Source: Saururus chinensis
Lineage: Eukaryota; Streptophyta; Magnoliopsida; Piperales; Saururaceae
Direction: 5' to 3'
Assembly (NCBI GenBank): GCA_035235625.1
Contig: CP141147.1
Coordinates: forward strand, 15,303,001 to 15,367,000
Length of the DNA stretch: 64,000 nt
Part shown: positions 21,640 to 35,600 of the stretch, in pieces
How positions within the stretch are numbered: the stretch's first letter is position 1
Layout of the letters: each line of letters starts with the position of its first letter
Notes under the pieces: model-generated
Database searches by the model: none
What the model saw: the letters and a program-made list of their open reading frames with translations, nothing else
Told to the model about the DNA's origin: nothing
Made by a program: the position numbers and the translations under genes

Positions 21640-24600
21640 AACTTTTTTTTTATCCATAATTGGTAAGCAAGTAACTTCTTTAGCTGGAGCACATCCTCAC
21701 CAGTGAAGTAAAAAGCATATCTATGTGACAAATATCACATGTATAAACATACAAGAACCCCACAGTCATCACAGTTAACCTGTTTGGGGTGACCTACTAC
21801 CTCCACAATATCCATTATCCACCATTTAGCGCACTCTAACCATCCAAACTTATAAAGAATTAGAGGTATAAGGACCTGTAGCTTGGCCACCTCCGTGCCA
21901 TATTTTTCCAAATCTTGTCATGAGTAAAGAGGGTCAAAAATCTTAATATCACCTTCCCATATACGAAGCACCACCAAAATCCAATGATTGTTGTTGACAT
22001 TGAGTAGGAAGTAATGATGTAAAAATTCAGAAAATAATTTTCCTTTCACACTCAACAAGCTCTTCAAAAAGTCTGGGACTGATGTCCACATGTTGGCCCA
22101 TTCCTCTAACTCTGGCAACGTGCCATGTGCATCTTTGAATATCATCCACTTATCTAGTGCATCCTTGCAGTCACGCACAAGCAATCTCTGCAAACACATA
22201 GTAAATTAACTTTCATCCTCACCCATTGGCAGTTATCCACTATCCACTATCCGATTAGCAGTTATCCACTATCCTATTGACAGTTATCCAATATCCTATT
22301 AATAGTTATAATTTTCACGGTTCAAAGTTCAGTGTATTAAAAAAAATGATAACTTAACAAGAAATGAACTGAGTAGAATGCTTGGTCCCTCACCCATTGA
22401 GGCCCATTGTTACGCATGAGTGTCACATAAGCATCAATATGCTATATAAAAACAAAAACATAATAGGTTAATACATATTCTTTCCTTAGCCTTTATAAAC
22501 GTTTATTAAAATAACATAAATTAATACACATACTTCATCTCCAAGGGTTTGTAAAACCCTTCAATAATGCTGGGGTTATAAGAATGCCCCCAACTTCTTC
22601 ATATCTGATTATTACAAATACCAACACTCAAATCAAATACAATGCCAAGTAAATAGTATTAAAAATAAAACATCCTCGTTTGAAATAATAACAAATAAAC
22701 TCACTTCTTAACACCCTTCTCTAAAAACTTATTTAACTTGTCATCCTCTGTTGCCCCAAATGAAACTGGGTTAATAAAATCCAATCGGGCAGCCTCGCTT
22801 AGCATTAACAATTTATTTCTCTTCACCTTCTTCATGGTAAAGATATCAACCTTTAGGGGTTAAGGACACATATCCATATCCTTCTCAGTAGCCTTTCTTT
22901 TTTTGCCTTTTTTTATGGGTCTATGTAGAGGGGTTTTCGATATTTACTCTTATCCCTCACCCTTCCTGCTGGTGCCATTTCTAATTAATGCTTACTCAAA
23001 GGCTTATTATCATCTTCTTCGTCCTACATAAAAAGATAAGAAAAAATATTACTTCTTGTTATGCAACTACCTTTAATTAACAATAATTATCTGTACTTCA
23101 ACGGCAACAATAATCCCCACGACACCCTCCTCCTTTACATCCTATCCCTTCCCCTCCTCTTTTTCCTTATCAAGCTCCTCTTCATCCTCCTTTGCATCTT
23201 CCCTATTCTCCTCCTTCTCAACCTCATTTGCCTCCTCCTCCTCCCCCTTCTCCTCCTCACCCTCCTCCTCATCCTCCATTACATCCTCCCGCTTCACCTC
23301 CTGCCCAGCCTCCTTTGCCTCCTCCCCCTTCTCCTCCTCCTCATCCTCCTTTACATTCTAACCCTTCTCCTCCTCTTTTACATCCTAACTCTTCTCCTCC
23401 ATCTCCTCCTCATCCTCCTAATCCTCTTCGTCTTTATCCACCTCCATACCCTCATATTTGGCTTTCTCCTCATTCTCTTCCTCTTTATCTTCATCCTCCT
23501 TCTTATCTTCCTCTTTATCATCAGCCTCCTCCTCATCCTCATCCTCCTTATCTTTCTCATCATCATCCTCCTCTTCCTCCTCCTCCTCCTCCTCTTCATC
23601 ATCTTCCCCCTCCTCCTCAGCCTCTGCCTCATCGTCATCTTTTTCATCCACCACCTTTTTCGCCTCTCTATCCATCTCTTTAACCACATTCTACATAAAA
23701 ATAGCGAAGAAAAATTATAACTGTTTTACAGTATTACAATTTTACACTGTAAATCGCAAATCGCAATCCATTTAACTAGAAACTTTTTATTCAACAACAA
23801 GAACCTACAAATACATCATTCTAGCTCATTTTAATTCAAATATTAAAATTGACAAATTTGTAATGAAAACATAAACCTCATAGTCTTTTTACCTTTTCCT
23901 TATATGCCTTAGTCATAACCTCTAACTCCAATTTATCTACTTTATTTTCAATCTTTCTTGAAGAAGACAATATATCTTACAATGTGGCATATAAACCCTC
24001 ATCCTTCACCTTATGTTTCCCCTTTCTATCCTCCTTTCAATTTGAAGTCTCCCCAGTCACTCTGTATTTCAATATAAAATTCTCATCTACATCTTCATCT
24101 AAAGATTGAGCCACCTCTTAGGAATTTCGTTCCCGCGTAGAGTTATCATCAGAGGTAGACTTCACATCAATATCCTCACCATCAGAAGTTATTTGAAGAC
24201 TAACAAATGATATAAATGTTACTCTCTCATTTGTCAAAAAAGACTTCAAACTTGCAGCTTCATGAATAAGTGTCTTTGACTCTTTCTCCTCCGCATGTAC
24301 AGTTATAGCCTTCAAAACTTTTACCTACATATCAATATATATGGCAAGGTAAATGTACTATATATGTGTATAATATAAGTCATTTTAAACGAACGAATGA
24401 AAAGTTAGTATATACATTCCCACTAAATACCACCTCCTCAAGATAATCAAATTTGGGCTTCTTGTAAGATGCCTAACTACATATCAGAGGAAAAGTACTC
24501 CTCGTTTTGCTTGCACAGCAATCCCCCCACAACGGAATGCTCTTCATTGCCCACACCTAAAACATAACTCTCCATCAGTTAATTACTAAAATATTTTAAA

Positions 24601-25321
24601 AATTTTATTAAATAAGTAAAACTTACCGTTACAACATGCACAAAACCATAAACATTGTAATTTACATTGCCCATAAACCTCGCAACTTGCTCTAAACCCC
24701 ATAATGTGTCCCAATAGTACAGGTTTCCCCAAGGATACTCATCAAAACCATTCAGGTCATCTACAAGCTATAAGTATCTCTTATCCACCTTATTGTTCCT
24801 CCCTATACCCACCAATAAACTTTCTAATACAAGAACTACTGCCAATTTTATGGCATCTTTGTCATTTTCACATAATGTAATCTTTTGGAACAACTCCTCC
24901 TTCCTTATTAATAACTTCGACCTCCCAAATATTCGCAGTAAGAGGCTGGCTTTCTTCAAAAATTTGGGCACACTGATGGGAGAGGAGGGGTAGAGAGCAA
25001 ATTTCAGGCCACTAACTATACAAAATTCCTTTAGGGAAAACTTTATACTCGTCCTCTCATTCAATTGAAATAAGTAATCCCCCTTATGCCTCTTAAGGAG
25101 ATGGTAGAAGGCTTAGACAGGGAACATGTTTAGCATAACCTCACATTCCATAAACTTACCAAAACATGTTTTATCAAACAACTTCTTCTACACTTTGTGC
25201 CTGTCAAAGTGTCTTTTAATTTACTAATATAATAATAACTTGACTCGCATTGGGGATCTCCTTTATAAAGCTTATTCGGCAGATTCCCCTTTTTCATTAT
25301 TTTTCCTGCAGAGTTAGACAT
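21640..25321 (-). pseudogene. KIU gene copy 2: DUF1985 - acidic linker - Ulp1/C48 protease
   Basis: Same architecture as copy 1: MSNSAGKIMKKGNLPNKLYK start at 25321, DUF1985 (NERTSIKFSLKEFCIVSGL around 25050), NNKVDKRYL near 24770, acidic tract 23690-23100, and Ulp1 catalytic exon 22199-21640. The two TGA stops of copy 1 are present at the equivalent places (21918-21920 and 21735-21737), so they predate the duplication. The Tyr before the DDCG motif is Cys here. The acidic tract is longer than in copy 1. Confidence 0.85.
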
Positions 25322-26060
25322 ATTTCCTATACAAATATGTTAGATTAAAAATCAATGAAAAAGGAATATAAAAATATTGTATAATCACGATATTAATAAA
25401 GAGAATGTTCAAATAAAATAAAGAGAATATTTTTTATTTATGATAAATGATCCAGTTTTCTAGTTTTATAGTTTTCCAGTTTTATAGTCTTCAGCAGACT
25501 TAGACATATTTCCTATACAAATATGTCAGATGAAAAAGAAATATAAAAATATTTTATAATCAAGAATGCTCAAATAAAATAAAGAGAATATTTTTTATTT
25601 ATTATCCAATGATCCAGTTTTATAATTTTATAGTTTTTCAGTTTTATAATTTTTCAGTGTTATAGTTTTCCAGTATTATAATTTTCCTATTTTATAGTTT
25701 TCGGCAGACTTAGACATATTTCTTATACAAATATGTTAGATGAAAATGGAATATAAAAATATTGTATAATCAAAATATTAATAAAGACAATGTTCAAATA
25801 ATATAAAGATAATATTTTTTATTTATTATTCAATGATCCAGTTTTATAGTTTTCTAATTATTGTGTTTCATGCTTTTCCACTTATCCACATATTTATGTC
25901 AAATAACCAGAAAATTTAATTTTATTTTAATTTAATTTCAGTTCTATTTAATTTTAATTAACCACATATATTTATTTTAAATTTATATTTTTCCAATTTT
26001 GTAGTTATTCAATTCACAGTTTCATAGTAACATGTAATAAAATTTCTTCCATCAATCAAT
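25316..26060. repeat. Copy 2 of the right subterminal tandem repeat
   Basis: Three TTAGACATATTTCCTATACA-type units near 25316, 25500 and 25710 with AGTTTTCCAGTTTTATAGT strings, as at 17239-17960. Confidence 0.8.
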
Positions 26061-26240
26061 TTGAGACTAATTGATGCTTACTCATAACAAAAATACAAAA
26101 TTTAATCATTACGAACTAATCACAACAAGCAATTTGTAACTAGTTTTGTTGGAGAAAATTTGTTAACCACTTACGTATTGGAAATGCAAGTAAAATCCAA
26201 TTATTAAAATTAAAAAAAATAACAAATTTATAAGAAAAAT

Positions 26241-26697
26241 CATACCTTCGATGAGGGCGAGGCCGAGATATCGCACTGCAGGTGTGGGTGACTCCGAGAT
26301 GAAGGCAGTGAGAGCGGTGAGGGCGACGATAAGATGGCCGACGACGAGATTAGGGCAATAAAGTTATTGAAGACGAGGGCGAATGACGGCTCCGAAAGAG
26401 AATGCGGCTAAGAAGATTAAAAGCTCTCCGGCGAAGGCGAAACAAACAGAAAGATAAAGTCGAAAATAGCAAATATGATACTCTCCTAGAGGTAATATTG
26501 ATGACGGAGATAAATAGCCGCGATCGACAAAAAAAAGACACAACCAAGCAGGAGTAGACACAAGAAGTAGAAAATATACTTTAGAAAAGGTATTTCAGTC
26601 AAAAATATTCCTATATATATAAATTTTTACGTAAACAAATCTACTTTTTAGTAAAAAGTAAAAACTTATTCACATTTAAGTTAATTGACCAAGAGTC
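26241..26697 (-). repeat. MULE-1 right terminal inverted repeat (duplication copy 2)
   Basis: Homologue of 18146-18597. Its outer end (reverse complement GACTCTTGGTCAATTAAC) is closer to the left TIR at 7092 than copy 1 is, so it helps define the ancestral end. Confidence 0.75.
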
Positions 26698-27728
26698 TTT
26701 TCTATCCTTATGCTTTAATTGAACAATAAAAAAAAAGGGGCTTCTTTTCGAGTTTCAGAGCTATCAATCCTCTATACTTCCACCGCCGTTCAACTGATTG
26801 GAAGAAGCATTCTAGCCTTCTCTGCCATTGCCGTCGTCTCTGTGTGCATCTGCATAACCGGACATACCCATAGAACAGCTCGCGTATATGGTCGATTTTG
26901 GGCTTCGATGGCTTTCTTAGTTCTCACCATTTTCCTATCGGAAGCAGCAAGCACGGGACGCTTTGCACTCTTCCAGACGGAGCAGATATCCTGTATCACC
27001 GTCGAAAACAGGGGATGTAACCCTCAAGCATTCCGGGCCTTGAAAACTTCTGCCATGGCCCGCCTGAGCTCCACCCACAGCTCTATTCGTGCAATCGGAG
27101 CTGCTGCATGCCCCACTTGATGCACGCAGCAGATGTTAGCCTTGGTTGGTTGTATTCACCCTGTGTCGCTGCTGTGATCCTCTTCCCCAACAAGAATGGC
27201 GGACAGCTCTTTTGAATCTACCAGCGGAACCTTGCTAAACCACCATCCAGAAGTCTCTCCGGCATCACCTGCAACTTCCAGCTCGGAAATCTCACCCTAA
27301 TCTCTTGCCAGTTCTCCAGGCACTCTGTCAATAGTTGGTGAGACACTGCCGGCTCCTTCCCTGGATCACCGCCCAAAGAAAGGGAAGGTGATGCGGGGTC
27401 AGACCCACCCCTTTTCCTCTCACAGCTGTGGCCAGCCGTCCCTAAGCTAGACCCGTCCACCCTCCATCCATCACAACGCCCAGAGAGTTTTCTCCAACGG
27501 GTTTGGGAGGCTCGGCTTCCAGTCTCCGTGTGCACTTCCACCTACACTCCCCCGGTGCCATACCGCATCTTTCAGCTGAAACTGGTCCGTTGGGTCCCGG
27601 TCTGGGTGCAGTGCGCCAAAGCTCATCTTTTGCTAATCACCAACAATCTTGGCCTTTAGTTCTTATCCCTTGAGTCCACCCTCATCGCGTCTGTTCAGGG
27701 CCACCTCTGCACTGTTGCTGCTTGTTCT
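26698..27728. other. Copy 2 of the GC-rich flanking block
   Basis: Counterpart of 18598-19628. The plus-strand frame extends further upstream here (26719-27120, 133 residues) because of small differences near the poly-A run. The 92 C-terminal residues are identical to copy 1. Function unknown. Confidence 0.5.
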
Positions 27729-29647
27729 GATTGACTTAGCACCATTCTGACCTTGTTATTCATGTAATCTAATAATGCTCTCGGCCTACCCCGTTGTTCC
27801 TTTAGTGACCCATGCCTGTTGGATACCTTTGCGAATAGTCTACTAGTCCCGTGCCAAACAAGTCATTCCCTCACCATTTTCCTGTCGTCGCCTCTATCAT
27901 CCCTGCAATGATGATGCCCTACCCTCAAATTTTATGTATGTGATCTTCCTCACCGCAAGGTTTCCTTTCTTCTCAACCACTATCATATAGACTATATTTC
28001 TGACATGTTTTTTTTTGGCTTTACATGTTTGGAGTATTGGCCCCGTTGCCTAGCTTTCTTTGTGTCTCATCTACGGTTTTGAACCGGTTATTTACACCGT
28101 AGCTTGTGGTGGTCCTTATACTAGGAGTTTTAGGTTACTTCGAGAATAAGGTGATGTAAGCCAAGCATAGTAAAATATTGTGTACTAGAGATGAGCCTAC
28201 CTAAGGGAGTTTAATAATTAGTTCTTAATTATTAAAGAGTTTATTGTTATTTTTATTTAATAATATTTAATAAGCTTTTAGGCCTTTATTAGTAAGCTCG
28301 TTAAAATTATCTATTTAAGTGTAAAAAGTTATACCCTAATCTAATTAGTAAGAATTAATTCAATCTTAGTCTTTCATGCCGCCCTTCCTTTTTCGGCACC
28401 CGCTGCTCTTTTTCCCCTTTTTGTCCACCACGCAATTGTATTCCCCACTGGAATATAACACATTCCACTACCTTGAATAAAGAAAGACCTGCAACTAATA
28501 TTTCCTTAGCTAGTAACAAACAATTTTTGAAGTTCACAACCAGGGAATTTCTAAGACCTAACTTAACCCTTTCATGCTGAGTTTGTGAGAACTACTATGC
28601 TCATAGTTTTGTTTTAGGCATCGGATATCTTCCTCATTATATTGTTTGCATTAATGTTAGTAAAAGCTTCCTTGTAAAAATTTCCTCTTATAAAAATGAT
28701 ATGTATAATGTTGACTGTATATTTTTATTAGCTTGTTAGCCTTTTAGTTAGTTGTTGTTTGTACTGCTTGGATAAGAAACAATTGCTATATATGTATTTG
28801 GTTAGGCATTATAAGTCAAAATTAGGCCAATCTTTTGACGTGTGCATCCAATATGTAGCTCTATATGCACATTGGTTTGAAGAAGTCTACCTGCTATGGT
28901 TTCATTTTTCCAGTTAAGAAAATAAACTATAGCTTTAATCATGAAATACTTATTACTCTTGTGTTTTGTTTTTTGTTATTTTGCTGGCAGATGAATAAAA
29001 ATGGCATTAGATACCACATAAAATGTGTTCGCCACCATTGATCAATTTCATGGACGCGAGAGGATTGGATGTGTTCTCGTGGATTCAATTTTAAGCTTTT
29101 TTGTCAGCAATGCCACATCCATAGCAGATTAAACAGCAACAAATGGGTGATACCTCCTTACTGGGATGCCTGTGTTCGGCATACAGATTGACTGCTATTT
29201 CATGCTCACTATCGCTTAATCATGTCCAGAGAGTTGCATCAATAGTTTTATAAAAGCCTGTTTTTCGTGCTTCCCATACAGCCTAATGGTATAATTGAAA
29301 CAATTTCCTACAGCTCGACAAAAGATGATAGGCATAAATAAAAATCATAAGCTCTGGATATTTTCAAAAGAAAGACTCAAAATATTCTGGTGTGTGTATA
29401 TTTACAAAGCGACAAAATGGAAACATATTTACAATCATTTAGTGAGGAAAAAATTTCAGAACGATCATGAGAGGTTGACTAGCTTCAATCCCCAACAAAA
29501 AAATCAGCTTTGCGAATCAATTAAAGGATTAACCATTTTATGGCACAACCCTGTTCTTCATATATCAAAATTGGCCTACTTTGCCACCTCCTGACCCTCA
29601 TTGGTAAGCCTGCTAAGAAATATTGCGAGAATATGGTATGGTGCTTT
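27729..29647. other. Sequence downstream of the dolichol kinase gene, no gene seen
   Basis: Mostly AT-rich from 28100 on. Its right end should include the 3' untranslated region of the minus-strand dolichol kinase gene. A 60-residue minus frame at 28355-28537 and a 99-residue plus frame at 29295-29594 have no recognisable domain and sit in low-complexity context. Confidence 0.5.
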
Positions 29648-32600
29648 TCACAAACAGAGAAGGCTGTAGAATACTAGAGGGATAAATGCATTATCAAGTT
29701 GCGCAGTATAGGCCTCCAACAAGCCACTTATTGTGACTGCTATAAGCAATGAAAACCAATGCTGCAATAAGTTGAAAAACAAAGATCACAAAACTGAGTA
29801 TATAATAGGGGAAGGTTGACAATGCCTGTATAACTTCAACAAAAAAAAACATCAAAGATTAGGCATCATGCTTCAATGTTGCTACCACAGTTGAGGCACC
29901 CAAGTCTTTCTCCTCATTTGTTATTTTTATTTTTTTAGGATATTACAGCATATAAAAAAAAATTATATCCAAAGTTATACAAACTATAGGAGTACAAAAC
30001 TTATGAGTCATATGGGCGAGAGTAGTTGAATAGCTTGTGAAAAGTAACTAAAGTAATTAAAAACTAGTTTGGTTTTAGGCCAGAGAGGGACTATCTTTTT
30101 ATTGAGATAATTAGTTGAGAAATTTAAGGATAGGAGACAAAACCTCTATATGACCTTTATTAATTTAGAAAAAGCTTATTAAAAAATATGTGTAATGGGG
30201 TAGTGAACAATTGGGGAAGAAACCGACGAGGTTCCGATCACAGTACATTATACAAGATAATATACCTTGGTGCCTGATTTTTGTAGATAATGTAGTTTTA
30301 ATTAACAAGATTATAATAGTGTTAAACGCCAAACTAAAACTATGATGAAAAACTCTAGAATCAAAATGTTTTAAAATAAGCAGGACGAAGATGGAGTATA
30401 TGAGATTTAACTTTAAGGATAATAAGATTATAGGTAGAACCTTAGTTGAAATAGATAGGTAAGAAGTGCCAAGGTGTGAGCAATTCTGATATTTGGGCTC
30501 AATTATCAACAAAGAGGGAGATATTACTTGTGATGTGATACATAAGATTAATGTAGGGTAGGTAAAATAGAAGGCACGTTTAGAGTTTTGTGTCATAGGC
30601 AAATCCCAAATAGGCTTAAAGATAAGTTCTATAGGATAGCTATTACACTCACAAAACTCTATAAAGTAGAATATTGGGCACAAAAGAAAAGTTACATAGA
30701 TAAACTAAATCTAGCTAAAATGAGGATGCTTAGGTGGATTTGCTAGGAAAAATAGGATTAAAAATGTATATACACATAAGAACTGAGGGGTAGCACCTTC
30801 AGGGGAGAAACTCAGAGAGTGTAGGCTGCGTTGGTACGGGCATTTACAAAGAAAACTAATAGATGCCCCGGTAGAAAAGTTAGAAGGGTTTTACGTAAAT
30901 GATGTCAAAGACGAAGACCTAAAAGAAGTTAAATGAAATTAATAAGAAAAGATACCACTATGTTATATCTTACAAAAGAGCTAGCACAAAATAAGCTAGA
31001 ATAGAGGCGTAAGATCTATGTTGCCGTCCGTAAATTGTTAGGAAAATGCGCTACTTGATTATAATTATGATTATGATTATGAGTCACAACATACAAAAAT
31101 TGGACATGTGCATCAATTGAATCTATTAGGGTCTACGTCAACTATTGAAGTTATGTTAAAACAAAGTTTGCTAGCCGAGGCACATAAACCACAAATTGCC
31201 TTATGGCTAAAAGGAGATTTCTGCCTCAAGCAAACTATGCTTGCATAATCAACTATTCATAGTCAACTTCCTTTTTCAATAGGATAATGACAAACCTCTG
31301 AGATTATAAAGCCTGTAGTTGCAAGAAGTGGAACAAGAATCGAGCAAGCAATCAGAACAGATGTAATACCAGCTGCCGTACCCTCAACAGTTTTCTCTAT
31401 CAAAGTCAAAGGAAATATTCTGTGTGAAATAGTGAATATTGAAAAAATAATAATGAGAAGATTAATCTACTATGATATAGTTCAAAGACTTGCCCAAAAA
31501 ATATAATTCAAAGACTATCAATATGTAGTTGCAGATGTCAAACTTACTTCCAGTTTTGCTCCATCTTAAGACACCATACTTGTGACCAACCATTGATGCC
31601 TGCATATGGAAATACATCAATCAGAGTGATGCATAGTTCTCACCAGCCAACAACAGCATAAATCACTCCCAAGTGAGAGGTTAATTATAGAACAAGCAAA
31701 TAAATAAAATCGTAAGACTCAAAACACGAAATGATTCTAATCTAGTTTACACCACTCTGAAATGAATGCAGCTCATTGGACTCCTGAAGTGTTGCCACTT
31801 TTCTCTGTTTGGTCATACCTTCAACAACATTCCAAATAATCATATAAATCGAAACAAAATGTACCCCATGCCATAGAGTCCAAGGAAGGTGTGTTCTATA
31901 GTTGTAACAATCTTCTCACCCATTAACAAAGAGAAGCTGGAGGGTCTGTACTTTGACACAGATAAGAGGGGGGAAGAGGGAGAGGGTCCGGATCAGGGCG
32001 AGGGTGAGGGTGAGGGAGGGAGAGATTACAGTTCCTCAAATATGTCAAGATTGACACAAAATCTGTAACAGGGTAAGTCAATCTGGATTCGGGAATGCTG
32101 GATTTAGAACTTGGGATTCTAGAATCTAATCCAAAATCCCGGATTTGAAGTTCCAGATTTCAAATGATTTATATGCCCAAATCCTGTATTGCTGAAATCC
32201 CTAGATTTGAGCTGCCGGATTTTAAAATAATTAACCCCTGAAAATGTTTCATCTACAATTTTCAAATGTGACTAATCCATAATTTAGAGTTTAGTAACTT
32301 CAAACATATTATTAGCAAATAAAGTAAAAACACTTATATTACAAAGTCAACTTTTTTAATAAAAAGGCTTAAGTGTTTCATGCATGGAAGACAGCAAGTC
32401 TTCACAGAACAGAAAAAATGATATCTTTATTTCCATTTGTAGAGGAGACAAATCTTTTTTAGTTTTATGGAAGAAAAGGAAGATATGTTTCTCAATATAT
32501 CTTTATTGAGTACAGGCGATGGTTCAACGCATCAAGTATTAAGACCAAAATAAATGATAGTAAAAAATCAAGATCAAACTGGATGAAAATCTGCCCAGCG

Positions 32601-35600
32601 GTGAAGCAGAACAGATAGAGAGATTACTGGCAAAATCAAAATAGGTAGCAATAGAAATCCAACTAAATATAGACGCACTGGAGAATCCAGTACTTTGCCA
32701 AATATGGTTCTGGTTTGTAAACTTTCTATACCCCAGTCAACAACACTTTATTCTATCCTGTGCAAAAACCTTACTGAGCAGTTGATATAGATAAAAAAAT
32801 TAAAACCTTCTTTTAGTAAATCAGCCCAAAAACATACCAATGCACAATACATTCCACAATTCACAGCAGCATCTTATTAAACATGACAAGCTATCCGCAC
32901 ATAAAATCACAATACTGTAGTCAGTCAATTCCAAGTACCTCATTCACAAAATAAAACCATTCTTACCTACATCAGAAGGGTTATGAGCATTTAAAGAAAT
33001 TAAAAACATATTTTCCACAGACTTCTCAACAATTAATCAATTCCAATCCATAAAATCCAGAATTTTAATAACTTGAGGAAAAATACATGACCAAGCACGA
33101 TTATACATCATTCTTATCACATACAAATCCACTAAAACCATGAACTGAAAAAAAAAAAGCACCTAAATCAATTCACTACGTCCAGTATGCATGCTCAAGT
33201 CTCAAGATCATACCCCCATTCCACCCAAACAAACTTGCACACACATCTTACTAGTACATATAACAAGAGGGAATGAAAAGATTAAGAATATAATAATAAA
33301 GGCAACCCAAACAAATCATCTCCAACAATCCTATGCTTGAACATCCACAAGAGAAATTACTCACCTTTTCCTGCGTATGCTCAAAACCTAAACCCAACAA
33401 ATCCTCTCCACCAATCCTTCACTGGAGACAAAAATTTAATCCCAACTTTGATTTCTGCTCCCTATGGCATACCTACTGATCGATGTTTTGCAACTTATTG
33501 TAGGAGATAGCTCTTGGGAGTCACAGCAGCAAGTGGTATCATGGTCAAGAGGTTGGCAACCGCGGTTTGAGAAGGGTTAGGAGGCTAGAGGGGGAGGAGG
33601 AAGGTGACAGGAAGAACCACAAGGCCACCTTCCACATGCAAGGAGCTGTTGTCGCTGGCCACTGGGGTTAAGAGGACCCTCCCTGGGAGAAGGAGCTGCT
33701 AGGGTTTAAACAGAGGGAGAGGAAGAGAGGGGAAGAAGCGGCGGCGGGTTGGAGGAAGACTCCGATTGGGAGGAGATTTTGGTCATCAGGAGCTCTCATC
33801 CCCCCTGTCTCCTCTGGGCTTAGGACTCAGATCAATAGGGTGAGGAATAGGACTCTCCCGCACTTCTTATTTCTGGAGAAAGCCCGAGCTCAATTCATCG
33901 GGAAAGATGGTGGACTCCTCCAAGAGCTCGCCCAAAACATTCTTTCCCTAAATCCTCCACCGTTGCAACCCTTTTGGTCGTGGCCAGGGATTGGAGGTGG
34001 ACCGAAGAAGAGGAGATGAAGAAGCGAGAGAAGGTCAGTTTGCCCAGCAGCTTATTAGGCAGATCATTTTAGAAGACCACCTCATGAGGTAGAATTGTAA
34101 AATTCTCATTTTAGCATTGTAACTACAGTACTCAAATCTTGATCACTAAAAATTCTAGAAGTTTTGACCAACTCCGTATTATGAATCTAGTATTCTGATG
34201 CATAGATAAACTATTACAAAATATTTGAACATAGAATTTTTCCTTCTTTTTCAAAGAAACAAGTGTACAGATCAAACTTCTACAAAAACTCAAGAAGAGA
34301 TCATATTTCATTGGTCTACAAAACTCATTTTATACCAACTAGACAACTGAAAGTTTGACACCACAGAATAACTAGTCTAACTATACCATCAGTAACAATC
34401 TATATCTTCATATTAGAACAGTCATATCCATGATCTGAAAAGAAGAAAAACAACATATATTACCCAAGAATAGAACCTTACCATTGTATCACCAATTCCA
34501 AGACTTAAGATTCCGGCAAAGGGTGCAAGTGGCCGGTCATTGAAACTAGAAGACATCCATTTTGGCAATGCGCAGCCCAACAAAAGAGAAAAATGGCTAC
34601 AGTGTAGAAGCATGAATAAGTAAATTTAAATGAAAAACATCATTCCTCAAAGTGCTTGCCTGTGGAAATCATTCATGTTTTGCCAAATAGTAAGGCAAAA
34701 GCTCAATATGAGTATCCACTTTGTTGGGCATCACTAATTATTTAAGGCAATACCTTGAGCCCTAGAAAGAAGGGGCGGGAGTACAATACCTGACAATGAG
34801 AATATCTGAATCACGATGATCTGTAAAAGCACTCATGAACATATGCACATGTTGGCCCAATGGCCAGATTTTCCATACCTGCCTATAAGGAGAAAAATTA
34901 GGACATATTTGCAAATCACAAACATACAATTTTCTTCATATATTGCATTAAACATTCTATGCAAACTATAGTTGAGCTACATAGGCAGTTTACACCATGG
35001 TTGCAGTTTGTGTCAAGAACCATCACACCATAAATTCCACGACCCTCACATTTTGGAGAGACCCATGGTGAACAAAAGAGAGTATGTTATGTCACATTGT
35101 TATTCAATTGCATTGTCATAATTCACAAGAACATTCTGTATTCTTAGTAGAAGAGGAGGAAGGGACCCTCACATAGGAGTTCGCCATGGTGAATGAAATA
35201 GATTGTCTTATGCCACATTGTTATCCAGCATGTATTTATTTTTAAATAGCATAAAAACTACAACTCTGTCAGGAACTAAATTGCCAAGTTTAGGTTTTCA
35301 TTATTTTCTTCATCACCCAGGAAACCATTTAAAATATTTCAAAATTCACATGAGTTTTATGCAAAAAAGAAAGCTACAGAAAATGTAGGGTCAAGCACGA
35401 GTTTAAAGGAATCTGCCAATCAAGAACAACATTGGACCATCTCACATGGGAAGGAAAACACACTTACTCGAATCATTTCTAAAACTAGAAATACTGCCAC
35501 GGCTGCACCAAAGGATAGGCCCAGAAATTCTGGCTGCAGAAATTAGCATCATTAGCCATTAAAATATCATATCTACCACATAACGAGAAAAACTAAAAGT

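Larger units (their letters stand above)
20072..27728. repeat. Segmental direct duplication, copy 2 (about 7.66 kb)
   Basis: See copy 1 at 11979-19628. Copy 2 has a deletion of about 54 bp relative to copy 1 in the 65-bp repeat area (near 21485) and a longer acidic tract (near 23360 and 23580). Offsets therefore vary from 8039 to 8100 along the alignment. Confidence 0.95.

Noticed and set aside
32080-32250. Repeated GGATTT/AAATCC phrases suggesting a foldback element
   Set aside because: The phrases are short and irregular; no defined ends or target duplication.
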